Part shown: positions 20,343 through 31,644 of the stretch, piece by piece
Layout: each line of letters begins with the position of its first letter
Numbering within the stretch: the stretch's first letter is position 1
Source of the DNA: Vicia villosa
Lineage: Eukaryota > Streptophyta > Magnoliopsida > Fabales > Fabaceae
DNA: 64,000 nt
Reading direction: 5' to 3'
NCBI RefSeq assembly: GCF_029867415.1
Contig: NW_026705454.1
Coordinates: 496,001 to 560,000 of the forward strand
Made by a program: the position numbers and the translations under genes
Notes under the pieces: model-generated
What the model saw: only the letters and a program-made list of their open reading frames with translations
What the model was told of the DNA's origin: nothing
Database searches by the model: none

Positions 20343-22352
20343 ATGGTGGATCAACCGGTAACCAAAGTAGATCTTGAGGGAATTACCACGGCTTTTACCG
20401 CGGCTCTAACTGCTTTGACTGAACAGATGGCGAATTTAGCAAATCAGGAGAACAACACCAACAACAATGGAAATTGGCGAAGAGACAATCAGGCGAACAA
20501 CTCCAAAAACAATGGAAATCAGCGAAGAGACAGGAGAGAGGAACCGGTTAGGATTCTATGGGGTGGAAACTGTGTCGAAGATTCGAGTTCTGATGAAGAA
20601 GAAACTTACGATGAAGAGGTTAATCGTGGGAATCTGCAGAACAACCATGACCATCGAGTGAAGGCTGATATTCCATTGTTCTACGGAACGATGGGAGTGG
20701 AAGTGTTTCTTGATTGGCAGATCGACGTCGACAGGTTCTTCGACGTTATGGGTGTCCCTGAGAACAAGCAAGTCAAGATGGTTGCGATCAAGCTTAAAAG
20801 TACTGCAGCTGTCTGGTGGGATAAACTTGTTGTTCAAAGGCAGAGACAAAGGAAGGGGTCAGTCAGAACTTGGAGAAGAATGAAACAATTGATGCTGGAG
20901 CGGTTTTTACCAGAGGATTATGAGCAGATTCTTTATAAGATGTACATCGAGTGTGTTTAGGGAAAGAGAACCGTGACTGAATACACAGCTGAGTTCCTGT
21001 GGTTTTCTGAGCGCAATGAATTGGGAGAATCAGAAAGCCAGAAAGTGGCTCGATACATCAGTGGCCTAAAGGGATCCTTGCAGGAGAAGATGGGTTTACA
21101 AATTGTATGGACCTTAGCTGAAGCATCTAGTTTGGCTTTGAAGGCAGAATTAATGGAGAAATCCCCTCGAAATTTCTCGTCTATTGAAAGGTACTCACCC
21201 CAAAGTAACGGTGAATCAGCAGGTGACAAGGAAAAGAATGCAACACCCGGGGATTCCAATCTTGAGAATAAGGGGGCTAGCAGCTCTAGCAGTGTGCAGC
21301 ATGGTAAAGCACCAATTCAGAGGCCAAATAATCCATATGCTAGACCCGCTATAGACACATGTTATCGTTGTAACAGAAGAGGCCACAAATCAAATGTTTG
21401 TCCAACAAGAAGAGTCGCTGCTGTTGTGGAAGAAAGGGAGGAATATGAGGAAAGAGAAGATTCTACAGTTAAGAACGATGAGTATGCCGATGTTGAGTTT
21501 GCGGTGGAAAAATCTGATGAGAGGGTAAATTTTGTGTTGCAGCGAATGTTACTAGCATCCAAAGACGAAGGGCAGCGCAAGAATTTGTTCAAGACACATT
21601 GTTCTATCAAGAACAAAGTGTGTAATCTAATTGTGGATAGTGGCAGCATGGAGAATCTGGTGTCAAAAAGATTGGTAGATTATTTGAAGTTGTCCACAAA
21701 ACCACATGAGAAGTCGTACAACCTCGGTTGGGTAAGTAAAGGGCTCCCAAGTTCGAGTAACACTAACCTGCAGAGTTCCTATCTCCATCGGAAAACATTA
21801 TAGAGAAGAGGTACTTTGTGATGTTCTTGATATGGATGTTTGTCATATTTTACTTGGTAGGCCTTGACAGTTTGATAATGATATCACTTATTGGGGACGG
21901 GATAACGTGATGATGTTTACATGGGGCACACATAAAATTGCTATGGCTCCTGTTTTGAACTTTGATAAGAATCCAGGAGGAAAGAATCCTAGATTCTTGA
22001 TGATGACGTAGAGTGAAAAGGAGCTTTATGAGGCTGTAAAAGAAACTGAATGTTTTTTTCTAGTGGTGATCAAAGGGTTGATGAATGCTGTAAAGGAGGA
22101 AACAATTCCAGAAGAACTGCTAGGGATTCTAAAGGATTTCAAGGAGTTGACTGCAGATGAGCTGGCAAACGATTTGCCTCCTATGCGAGATAAACACATG
22201 GAAGGTAAAGTTTTCAATGTGGGAGAAGATGTGATGGCGTTTCGGCGTAAGGAGAGGTTTTCAGTTGGTACTTACAATTATAGAAAGCTGCCAGATGAAG
22301 TTCTTTATCAAGAAGAGAACTCGGGGTCGAGTTCTTCAGAAGTGAAGGAGAC
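20343..22352 (+). pseudogene. gag: Gag-protease polyprotein of the 2.7-kb element, several stops
   Basis: Starts at the ATG of MVDQPVTKVDLEGIT. An Asn/Arg-rich region and an acidic patch come first. A retrotransposon gag core follows (VFLDWQIDVDRFFD, AAVWWDKLV, LMLERFLPEDYEQ), then zinc knuckle CYRCNRRGHKSNVCP near 21358 and a protease-like motif IVDSGSMENLV near 21636. A stop after ECV (20958-20960) splits gag, and further stops lie at about 21801 and 22008, after which frames continue to about 22400 and run into the right LTR. Gag of this type with a DSG protease is known from Ty3/gypsy elements; no RT follows. Confidence 0.82.
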
Positions 22353-22687
22353 TGATGTAGGAGGATTGTGCGTATCAAAGAAGAAATCGCACGTCGGAAA
22401 ACATTTTAATATTTAAGCAATTTTAGTTTTAATATTTAGCCAATTTCTATTTTATTTGTTTTATTTAATTTTGTTTTGGATTAAAGGCCCAATAGGGTTT
22501 ATTTGTTTTCTGTATTTAAAGACCTATGGCATGGCCATAAGGATTATCTATTTTATTATAATAGAATCCAAAGTTTTCTTTATTCCTGGTGGACTCCAGA
22601 GCTTATCTATAGGGTTTGCGCTTGCAACCCTATTTTCATTCAAGGTTTAGCGCTTGCTATTCCTTTGGGCGGCTTCCGACTGTGTCA
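22353..22687 (+). repeat. Right LTR of the 2.7-kb element
   Basis: 335 bp, a near-identical copy of 19959-20293, followed directly by the TSD CTTAA and then LINE sequence on the minus strand. Confidence 0.9.
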
Positions 22688-23114
22688 CTTAAAATAGGAG
22701 ATCAAGATCCTCTCGCAATTGTCACGACCTTGTTTCCATATGCCTTCTTCATCTTTTAGCCTTTTAATCTGATTAGCTTTCCTCCACTGATCAGTTTTGC
22801 AGTGAAAAAATTTCGTGTTCTTTTCGTCATCCATAAGCCAAACAGCACGACTCCTCTGTCTCCATAAAGTTTCCTCAGTTTTTAGCGGCCAGTCCCTTTG
22901 CCTCTCTAATGCTTTGGTTTGTTGAATTTCCATCGAGTCTCCCGACCATCTCTTGTCTTCATTGATGAGATCCTCAAGCCTCAAGATTTCCTTTCGAATA
23001 GAATTAGTTCTCATGCTCTTGAATTCATGTTAAAGCTCTTACATAGATTTACTCCGTTGATGAATCGAATGCGATCTCCTATGCCACAGCTGGTTTATCA
23101 GCTCCCCACATTTG
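22688..23114 (-). pseudogene. LINE ORF2 fragment between endonuclease and RT
   Basis: Minus strand reads WRQRSRAVWLMDDEKNTKFF followed by a segment ending ILISYFK, typical of the L1 linker between endonuclease and reverse transcriptase. Frame continues into 19958. The other end meets the copia solo LTR at 23115 with TSD ATTTG (23110-23114). Confidence 0.85.
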
Positions 23115-25450
23115 TGAAGGATAGAAAAACACTTAGAAAGGGGGGGTTTGAATAAGTGTAGTCTAAAAACTTGAACGATAAAAACAATTTGCACAGTTAT
23201 TTTTATCCTGGTTCGTTGTTAACTAAACTACTCCAGTCCACCCCCACGGAGTGATTTACCTCACCTGAGGATTTAATCCACTAATCGCAACAGATTACAA
23301 TGGTTTTCCACTTAGTCCGCGACTAAGTCTTCTAGAGTATCCTGATCACAACCTGATCACTCCAGGAACAAATGCTTAGACACAAGCTAAGACTTTCTTA
23401 GAGTATCCTGACCACCACGTGATCACTCTAGTTACAACTGCTTAGACACAAGCTAAGACTTCCTAGAGTATCCTGATCAACACTTGATCACTCTAGTTAC
23501 TTACAAATTAATGTAACCAAATAAGAGTATTACAATTGCTTCTGAAAAGCTATAATCACAACAGTGATATTTCTCTTAAAGTTTAAGCTTAATCTCACCA
23601 ATATATTACAACAGCAATGTATTAGAGCTTTGATGAAGATGTAGTTTCTGAGCTTTGAGTTGAACAGCGTTTCAGCAAGTTTTTCAGAATAAGTTCTTTC
23701 AAAATCGTTAACCTTGCTTCTCATCAGAACTTCATATTTATAGGCACTTTGAGAAGATGACCGTTGGGAGCATTTAATGCTTTGCGTATTCCGTACAGCA
23801 TTGCATTTAATGTTTCATGCTTTTGTCAACTACCTCGAGCCTTGTTCACGCTGTGTCTACTGACGTTGCCTTTAATAGCTTCCAACGTTCCTTTTGTCAG
23901 TCAGCGTAGCTGTCATACCCTAATTTTTGACCCCCCTGAGATGGCATATCTTCAGAATTTTTCATCAGGTCAAGACAAGTTCCCAGAGCAGTTACTTCTC
24001 CATCTGGTATCTAATCGAGGATGCTCAAAGACAAGAAAGCTCAGGCAAAGGATCAATCAATACAAGGATTAGTCCCTAATACAATCATGGGGCTCAAGGA
24101 CTTCATTTTTCTCATCTATGATTGATTAGACATCCAGTCATCTGAGTACAGGTTTACTCAGGTCACCAGACTAGGGTTTTGAGCCTATCAAGGACTGAAA
24201 TCAGGGATCACATTTGGGAAGCCCTAAAAAACCCCAGGGAACCATTCAAAGACATCAATCATCTTCAAATAACTCATATGACAAGATCCACTGGACATTA
24301 CATCTCAGTTCAAAGTCTACAGTCATCATTGTCCTCTGGTCGACAATTAGGGTTTTTGACCTAATTCACCAAGATAGTTGACTTTTAATCAGGGCATGAA
24401 TCCAAAACTCAAGACATGATTCAAGAATCTCTACTACCTCAATATAATCCATTTACATCATTCATTTGAGGAAAAGATCTTGTTTCTACAAAAAAGCCCA
24501 AAAATTCACTTTGTCAGGAAAAAGTCAACTGTGAAGGATCATCATTGACTTTTAAGGTTTTTGGTCAAAAAATGACTTTCAAAGGTCAATATCATCAATA
24601 TATGGATGTCAAAGTCATTTGACCAAAGAAATTCAAAGAAATTCATCAAGGAGCGAAAAGTCGGGAATTAGGGTTTTTGAAGGCATGGTGAGAACTCAAA
24701 ATTTCACCTACACAACTCAAAAAACTTCCAACATGAAAGTTGTAGATCTTGCAAAATAAAACAACATCTTACAAAGGAACTTTTTTCAAAAGATCAATCA
24801 TTTATGAAGTTTTGGAAATTTTGAAGTTTAGGTCATAAACACTTAGAAATTTTTCTAAGTGTTTTAACCTAGTTTTCTTCCAACTTTGGCCTCATTTTTC
24901 ACAAATTTGCCAAAGGATTCTGAAGAAACTCCAAACTAATGATTTGAAGTAGATGTTTAGGGCTTTCCAAATTGTGTTCAACCTTCTCCAAATTCATTTT
25001 GATCTAGGAGTTATGCTTGTTCAAAGTTGGCCTCATGAAGTGAAATTATAGGTCATGTACAATTTGAAACTTTGCAATTTTGTGCATTTTGCTTCACTAA
25101 ATGATGCTACACGACCTCTAATACATCTGAAGACATGCCATACATTCAAATTCATCATTGCATAAGGATTAGAGAAGATTCCCAAAAACAAAGGCATGTG
25201 ATTATGTAATGATTGCATTTTTGAATTTATGGCAAATGGTGAATCATCAAGGAATCTTGCTCTAAGCCAATTAGAACTCTCCTCTGAATCAGAAATGTTC
25301 CCTAAGATCTTGCAAGATCAATGGTTGGGGAAGCTAGCCCGAAAATGCATCATTGCATTTGGAATATTTTCAAACTTTCTTCATGGCTAAGAAACCAAAC
25401 TCACCTCATTAAGCAAGCTCACTATGCACACTTACTCTGATCCAATTGCC

Positions 25451-25459
25451 TATAAATAG
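25451..25459 (+). promoter_or_regulatory. TATA box of the 6.3-kb LTR
   Basis: TATAAATAG, followed by a pyrimidine-rich stretch as in a plant transcription start, about 1540 bases from the LTR start. Confidence 0.6.
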
Positions 25460-26433
25460 AGGGCTCATTCTCATTCAAAAAACACACCAAAGCAACTCAA
25501 TTCCTTGCTTTCTCTTTCTCTTCTCATGCTTATTGTTTTTCAAAGTTCTTTGGCAAGAAGAATCGTTTTCTTCAAACCAGAGCTCATCTTTGGAAAGTAA
25601 GCATTCTAACATCTCAAGGGAGGTCATTTGAGGTGATCCAAACACCTGGATCACTTCTGTAAGTGGAGGAACACCATTGTTGCTCTCACTTTGGAGCATT
25701 TGCAGTTGGAGGTCCATGGAGTAATTCAGGAGGTTCTGAGCCAAGCCAATCATCCAGGCACATTCCTCAGGTCATAGTGAAGCTAACCAGATGGCTGCAG
25801 CTCATCTGTAACTCAAGAATCAACACCCTCCATGTTCACTTGAAGCTGAAATCGAGGGAGGACCATAGAGCAATTCAGGAGGATTCAAGCTCCAATAAGC
25901 ATTCAGTTAGCATCATTGAGTCTCAGGGAAGCTATTGAGATCATTCATTCAAGCCCAGGTGCTCTCAATCATCCTCACGACCTCCATTTTCAGAGGTAAG
26001 TTCCTGAACCTCACTTCTCTAATTTAAGTACTCTTTGTGAAATAGCTCGATTCTATCTTGTTCAGCATCATCAGAGGATTGAAAACCCTCTATCATCATC
26101 CATTTATCTTGCAGTATAGTCATTTAATTTGATTTTGAAATTTTAGGGTTCTTCACGATTTCTGGTAAATTAGTTAGATGTAGTTAATATTAATTCATGT
26201 TAGTTACATATTTAGAATCGTGAGTGAATTTAGAGCAAGTTTCATGTTTACATCATTGCAAATGGTTGAGAGTTGAGAGAGTTCAGAAATTTGAATTGAT
26301 GGAGCTTGAGGTTGAAGACGAAGATGGAGGGTGGCGCCATTTTTTTAAATCTCTGAGCAAAGTTTGTTTTATTTTTAATGATAGGCGTTCCCTTAACGAC
26401 TGAACAAACTTGCCCTAGTGGCCTCCCATACGC

Positions 26434-26492
26434 CCTTAGTATCATCATGCCTCAAGTCTGGGGTTCGAATCCCCCTCGCCCCAGACTTTTTG
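26434..26492 (+). other. tRNA-like patch with B box
   Basis: GGTTCGAATCC at 26462-26472 fits the B-box consensus and sits between inverted arms GTCTGGGG and CCCCAGAC. No clear A box, so probably a tRNA-derived relic. Confidence 0.4.
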
Positions 26493-26565
26493 ATTCTTTT
26501 ATTTTTCAAGGATTTACAACTTGTTTTGAAACATAACCAAATGAAGGCAAGTCACTATCACCACA

Positions 26566-26638
26566 CGCGCGTTGGCTCAGTGGTGTTTGTTTTGAGTGTG
26601 TGGCCTAGAGGGCGTGGGTTCAAACCCTCCAAGGGCCA
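26566..26638 (+). other. tRNA-like patch with correctly spaced A and B boxes
   Basis: A box TGGCTCAGTGG (26573-26583) and B box GGTTCAAACCC (26617-26627) are 44 bases apart, the spacing found in tRNA genes. Acceptor and T stems pair poorly, so a working tRNA is unlikely. It could be a tRNA-derived SINE head or a fossil tRNA within the LTR. Confidence 0.5.
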
Positions 26639-27220
26639 AAACTATTTTTTTTACACACAATTTCTTTCATTTTCTCACAAAACTTCACATATTCATTTAA
26701 CCTATCAAATTAATTTATTTTCACTTCATTTTTCACACACTTATCATTTAATATACCTATTTTGTGAATAATCAAAAAAATCATAAAAATATTATGTATT
26801 TCTTGAATTTTAATTAGGTTTAAAATAGTATGTTTTTAAGTGTTTTCTTAAATACTTTAAATATATATTATCACTTTATTTTAACCTAATCAATTTGTAA
26901 ATATTTTTTTGATAAAACCCTAATTGTGTAGGTCTTAATTAGTTAAAAAGTCTTTATTTTTACCCTAATTAAGTTGACTTTTTGTCAATTTTCAAAATTG
27001 TTTTCAATCTCTGATAAAATCAAATGGTTAAGGTTTTCAAACAACAAAACCTTGTATCATTCCAAATCATTTTCAAATTGCTTTTACACCAGTACTGTAA
27101 AGTACTGGGCCTCTAATAGAGTGTAAGTCCCAAAAACCTTCTCTTCTTAGCTTGTTTTCAAAACTGTATTTTCAAAATCTTCTTTCTGTTTTCAAAACAT
27201 TCTTCTGGTATTTGAAGGGC

Positions 27221-27700
27221 ATTATTCCCGGTGAAACTCTTCAGATACCTATGTGACCTTTGTCCATCTTCACTTCTTCTGTTTTCAAAACCATTAACTG
27301 TTTATCATATATATTCAACTGTTATCAACAAAACAACAAAAATACTGTTGAGGCTCTGTACATACTTCTTCAATGGCCTCCACTCCATCCAGGTTAGGCT
27401 TTACAAGCTTTCAATTTACAGTCTTTATTTAAATTACTGTCAAATATAAACTGTGCATATATTAGTTTAGAACTGCGTTTGAGTATAAACCTTAGGACAG
27501 TTAAACTATATATATATTATAGAAATATGACCTAGGATTGAGAATGTCTTCCCGGTGAAGGCTCTTTCCTAATTAGAGATCTGTAGTTCAAACCCCCAAG
27601 ATGAATTATTCCCGGTGAAACATCTTGGCAAAAAAACCTTAGAATCCAAAAATATAGGACACATCCACCCAAAGAGGAATTATTCCCGGTGAAACCTCTT
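27221..27700 (+). repeat. Dispersed TTCCCGGTGAA motif array
   Basis: Four copies of (A/T)TTCCCGGTGAA(A/G) at about 27224, 27548, 27608 and 27684, each followed by CTCTT or CATCTT. They lie inside the 6.3-kb LTR, with no coding sequence. Confidence 0.7.
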
Positions 27701-28167
27701 ACCCATTTGCTTAGAGCCAAAATAAGTTCAAAAACCACATAGCTTTCTCTTGTGCTATAACAAGGACCCTCGATGACCCTCGATTAGCCTCCTCTTGGGC
27801 TTTGTACAAGGACCCACAGGCTTCTTAAAAGCATTTCCAGCTTCCTCTTGAGCTTGTATACAAGGACCCATCAGGTTTCTTATAAACATAGGAACAGGTC
27901 TTTAGTCACCTTTTAGCCTACCCTGGTGAGTTTCTTCCAATTTAAACCAGACTTTAAACAAGCTAAGTTTGTCTCAATTTTGCATTGAGTACACTTTTTG
28001 GAATGAGAGACATGGACAGTCTCTGTCACCCTTATCTTCATCAATCTTCCTTAGCAGAGTCTAGGATCCATGTTTGATCATCCTCAGCATTGAGTCAGCC
28101 TTCATCTTGGGCTTTAAACAAGAAGTCTCCACTAGATAATCTTTCTGCCATTCATATTAACAAAAAC

Positions 28168-28465
28168 CCCTGGAAAGGGTTAGCCTCCAACATCTGTCTA
28201 AAATGTCAAAATCCCTGGAAAGGGTTAGCTTCCACACATTCCTTCATTTTAATAAAAAACCCCTGGAAAGGGTTAGCCTCCAACATCTGTCTAAAATGTC
28301 AAAATCCCTGGAAAGGGTTAGCTTCCACACATTCCTTCATTTTAATAAAAAACCCCTGGAAAGGGTTAGCCTCCAACATCTGTCTAAAATGTCAAAATCC
28401 CTGGAAAGGGTTAGCTTCCACACATTCCTTCATTTTAATAAAAAACCCCTGGAAAGGGTTAGCCT
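28168..28465 (+). repeat. 93-bp tandem repeat made of two half units
   Basis: Period 93: CCCTGGAAAGGGTTAGC recurs at 28168, 28261, 28354 and 28447. Between them is a second version at 28213 and so on, giving alternating spacings of 45 and 48 bases. Degenerate single units continue at about 28547 and 28626. The full copies look identical, so amplification was recent. Confidence 0.92.
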
Positions 28466-28714
28466 CCAAAGTCAATTAATAAAATGTCAAAAAAAATAAA
28501 GATTCATTTCTCTTAGGAGATAATTTCCCCAAAAAAAAAGTCAAAACCCCTGGAAAGGGTCAGCCTCCAAAAAACATGATAAAGTCAGTCTTTTAACAGA
28601 CAAATTCACCAGCTGAGTCAAAATCCCTGGAAAGGGTTAGCTTCCAAAGAAAAACAGTCTTTTAATAAATAAAACCTCCTCAGTAGAGTCAAAACCAACA
28701 AAAACAGTTAGCCT

Positions 28715-29275
28715 CAACCTTGGGCTTCATACAAGGCACCCAAACAATAAAACTCCCCTGTCAAGAGTCTGCCTCAACCTTGGGCATTGTACAAGGCAGA
28801 TAATAGAGTCTCCCCAGTGAGTCCTTCATCACTCAGTAGCCACAACCTTGGGCTTTGTACAAGGCAGATAAACCATATCTTTCATGTGTCAAAGATTCCT
28901 AACACTTAGGATCTTTCCCCATATAATCATCCATACTTAATTCATTTAAGAGTCCGCCACAACCTTGGGCTTTGTACAAGGCAGAAAATAATGTTTTCCC
29001 TAGCTAGAGTTAGCCACAACCTTGGGCTTTGTACAAGGCACACAAAATAGAGTCATTCATTCAATTATCCTCAGCAATCAGCCACAACCTTGGGCTTTGT
29101 ACAAGGCACATAAATAGAGTCTCCCTAAGTAGAGTCAGCCTCAATTCTGGGCTTTGTACAGAACACTAAAATACCCTGTAATTAATCCCCAGTGGAGTCA
29201 TCTCCCAGAGTCAATAATATCAATTAATCAATCAAAAAGCCTCAAGCTTGGGCCTCATACAAGCCAGCTAAAGTC
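28715..29275 (+). repeat. Array of CCTTGGGCTTTGTACAAGG units
   Basis: About eight units spaced roughly 50-120 bases apart. Each has the short inverted repeat CCTTG ... CAAGG, preceded by CACAA or CTCAA. Scattered relatives occur at about 27795, 27845, 28103 and 29650. Confidence 0.8.
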
Positions 29276-30637
29276 AAATCTTTTATACAGTAGATAGACA
29301 TAGCTTATCTCTATAGAGAGATATTTTTACTACTCTACCACATTCAAACAAACAAACATTTCATTTCAATTTTAATCAAGTCTCCCATTTAGGATTTTGA
29401 AAGGCATGAGCTGGCAGTAAAACCCAGACATGTGGTAACTTTCCCTAATTTGGATGAGCATCTTTCTTTCATTTAAGAGGCATTTGACTGGTATACTTGC
29501 ACATACACAAGTATGGTCCCCCTCTTGAATGAAATGAATTCAGTTATTCTGTCACTCTTTAAATGTTTGTGGTAGAATAGTACAAATACCTCTCTGTAGA
29601 GATAATTTCATGTCTCTTTACTGTAAACAGAGATTTAATTCCAAGCTTCAACCTTGAGCTTCAAGCAAGGCACCAAAAATAATTAATTTCCCTAGTTAGT
29701 TCCCCGAACTACATTAAGCTCTGACTTCCACTAGGGATATGTAGGCATGAGGTTCACAAGGAATCTCAGCGAGCTAATAAAAATACCAAAAATAGTCAGT
29801 CTGTCTATCTGTCTGTCTTTTCAAATTAATTCAATTCCTTCTCCTAATACAAAGGAGAAACTTTCCCAATCATTAGCAGCAAACACAATCACAATGACAC
29901 AGAGAAGGTTCCTGTAGAGTACTACAGATATGTAGGGTGTTTAAACACTTCCCTATGTATAACCGACCTCCCGGACTCCAGAATTTCTAGTCTAGGTGAA
30001 ATCCCCACACTTAGCAAACTCCTAGGGTTTAGTTGAGATCTTTTTTTCCCTTTCCTACTCGTAGGACAAATAAGAAAGTTCGTGTGATATCGTAGGAAGA
30101 ACTGAAACAAAATTCATCCCACCACGGGCGCATTCTCCTTCCAAATTTCGCGTGAAGGGTTTAGCGTGCCGTCCTCCCAAGTGAAACGGGGAGGTAAAGA
30201 AAACGACCACCACAGTAGCCTGCCACTTGTACTTTCTTCTGATCTGATGTTTGTGTATACAACGTTTGAATATCATCAGAGTCAAACAGCTTGGTGCATA
30301 GCATCTTCTTGTCTTCTGACCTTGAAGTGCTTCTGAGCGTGATACCATGAGAACTTCAGTGCTTCTGCTTCTGATCTCAAGTTCTTCTGATGCTTCCATA
30401 GACCCATGTTCTGATTCTGCCTTGACCATCTTCTGATGTCTTGCCAGACCATGTTCTGATGTTGCATGCTGAACCTTCTGAGTCAAAGCTTCTGAGCGCT
30501 GATTTGTGCATACTCTTTATATATTTCCTGAAAAGGAAATTGCAATGTATTAGAGTACCACATTATCTCACACAAAATTCATATCCTTGTTATCATCAAA
30601 ACTAAGAATATTGATCAGAACAAATCTTGTTCTAACA

Positions 30638-31418
30638 ATTTGTGCTCCTTAGACTAGGCTTCCTCGAAACGGAACAAATACCTTCTCTTCTCAAGAATAA
30701 CTTCCCGTTGAATAAGAATCCGAAGTGCAGAATGGTCTAAGCAAAATCACTCCAAATGAACAACTCTAGTAAGGGGAAAAAGCTGAAGAAAATCAAAGGA
30801 AACTAGACTTTTGTCAAGTCTGCATTGAATATTTGCATCACCTTCTCACCCATTCGACCATGTATAAGGATAGCCATCAAAACCTACTTCTTGAAGCCCA
30901 CAAATGTCCATATTATTCCTACCCCATTGAAATTGAGAAAACGATCTGCTAGTGCCTCCCATTATATCAGCTTCAGATACAGTGTCATTCAAGTCACCAA
31001 AGAAAATCATCTTATTACCCCCTCGCTCTCTTAATTCCTGTATCAAACTCCACATCTCCTTTTTCCTTGCTTCATCAGGAAACCCATAAATATCGGCAAA
31101 AGACCATGTTTCATCCTCATCATCCTGTTTACAATTCCCAACAATATGGTTTTGAGAATGGGATGCAATCTCAATATCTAAACCATCGTTCCACCATAAA
31201 CATAGGCCTCCTGCTATGCTCCTTCCAGTTCCTCTACATTCCACGATAACATCAAACTTGAAATGGAATCTCTGCTTCAATTTTACCAATTAATCTTTTT
31301 TAAAACGTGTCTCCATCAAGAAGACAATCTGAGGATTTTCCATCTTAAGAAGATTCACAAGGCCTCGAACTGCATGGGGGTTCCCCAAACCCCTGCAGTT
31401 CTAGCTAATAGTTTTCAT
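30638..31418 (-). pseudogene. LINE ORF2 start and AP-type endonuclease
   Basis: Begins at an ATG (31418) with MKTIS, then a TAG where SWNCRG is expected, then NPQIVFLMETRF. The endonuclease core reads ADIYGFPDEARKKEMW, MIFFGDLNDTVSE and GYPYTWSNG, with the GDLN motif typical of LINE endonucleases that nick the target. A further frame break lies at about 31290. It is cut by LTR C at 30638. Confidence 0.85.
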
Positions 31419-31644
31419 TGGGATAGGCAGTGTTGGTCAGCCAGCACCACCTTTGGTTCAATTGTTTGTCGACCACATACTTCCATTGATTGCTTCCTTT
31501 TTTGTCTCCGTTAACATAATCGTCCAAAGGGCCCTCGGTAACCATCACATCCACCAATTGGCGTTTCCCTATCTTAATTTTAGCGGCTTTCTCGGAAATA
31601 ACCTTAGAATTCTTTGTTGGCTTCCTACGCGTCCATTTCCTTTG

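Larger units (their letters stand above)
19959..22687 (+). mobile_element. 2.7-kb LTR element with gag and protease only (non-autonomous), TSD CTTAA
   Basis: Two 335-bp LTRs (19959-20293 and 22353-22687) start TGATGTAGGAGG and end TGTCA/CGTCA. They differ at a handful of bases, for example CGTCGAAAAAC versus CGTCGGAAAAC. The flanks are CTTAA at 19954-19958 and 22688-22692. A primer site TGGCATCAGAGC (20296-20307) follows the left LTR. The interior codes for gag and protease but there is no room for integrase, RT or RNase H. It resembles short gag-only plant LTR elements, here of gypsy-like gag type. Confidence 0.9.
23911..30214 (+). mobile_element. 6.3-kb solo LTR (Ogre/Tat-like) inside LTR C; TSD GTAGC
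   Basis: Starts TGTCATACCCTAATTTTTGA and ends CGACCACCACA. GTAGC lies on both sides (23906-23910 and 30215-30219). It has no second LTR, no primer site and no credible protein; the repeated frame near 28.1-28.5 kb is a tandem-repeat artefact. TATAAATAG at 25451-25459 marks a promoter after a 1.5-kb U3 rich in TTGACTTTTGGTCAA-like motifs. The long downstream part holds tRNA-like patches and three repeat arrays. The end region GATATGTAGGCATGAGG ... CTCAGCGAGC resembles Ogre-type LTR ends. At 6.3 kb it is unusually long for an LTR. Confidence 0.82.
23115..30637 (-). mobile_element. Copia solo LTR C (about 1.2 kb), itself split by a 6.3-kb LTR; TSD ATTTG
   Basis: Minus strand start TGTTAGAACAAG at 30637 and end CCTTCA at 23115. 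ATTTG flanks both sides (23110-23114 and 30638-30642). Ignoring the insert and one GTAGC copy, the LTR is about 1214 bp and closest to LTR B, with two of the 66-bp units. No internal sequence remains, so it is a solo LTR. Confidence 0.92.

Noticed and set aside
26566..26638. Functional tRNA gene
   Set aside because: A and B boxes fit, but acceptor and T stems do not pair well; kept only as a tRNA-like patch.
28090..28499. Repetitive open frames (NPWKGLASN-type and SLERVS-type) that look like a repeat protein
   Set aside because: Two frames of the same 93-bp tandem repeat are open at once and the array lies in an LTR; no start context or family match.
28168..29275. CRISPR-like array of direct repeats with spacers
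   Set aside because: Eukaryotic LTR context; repeats are degenerate, spacers are similar to each other and of irregular length; no cas genes.
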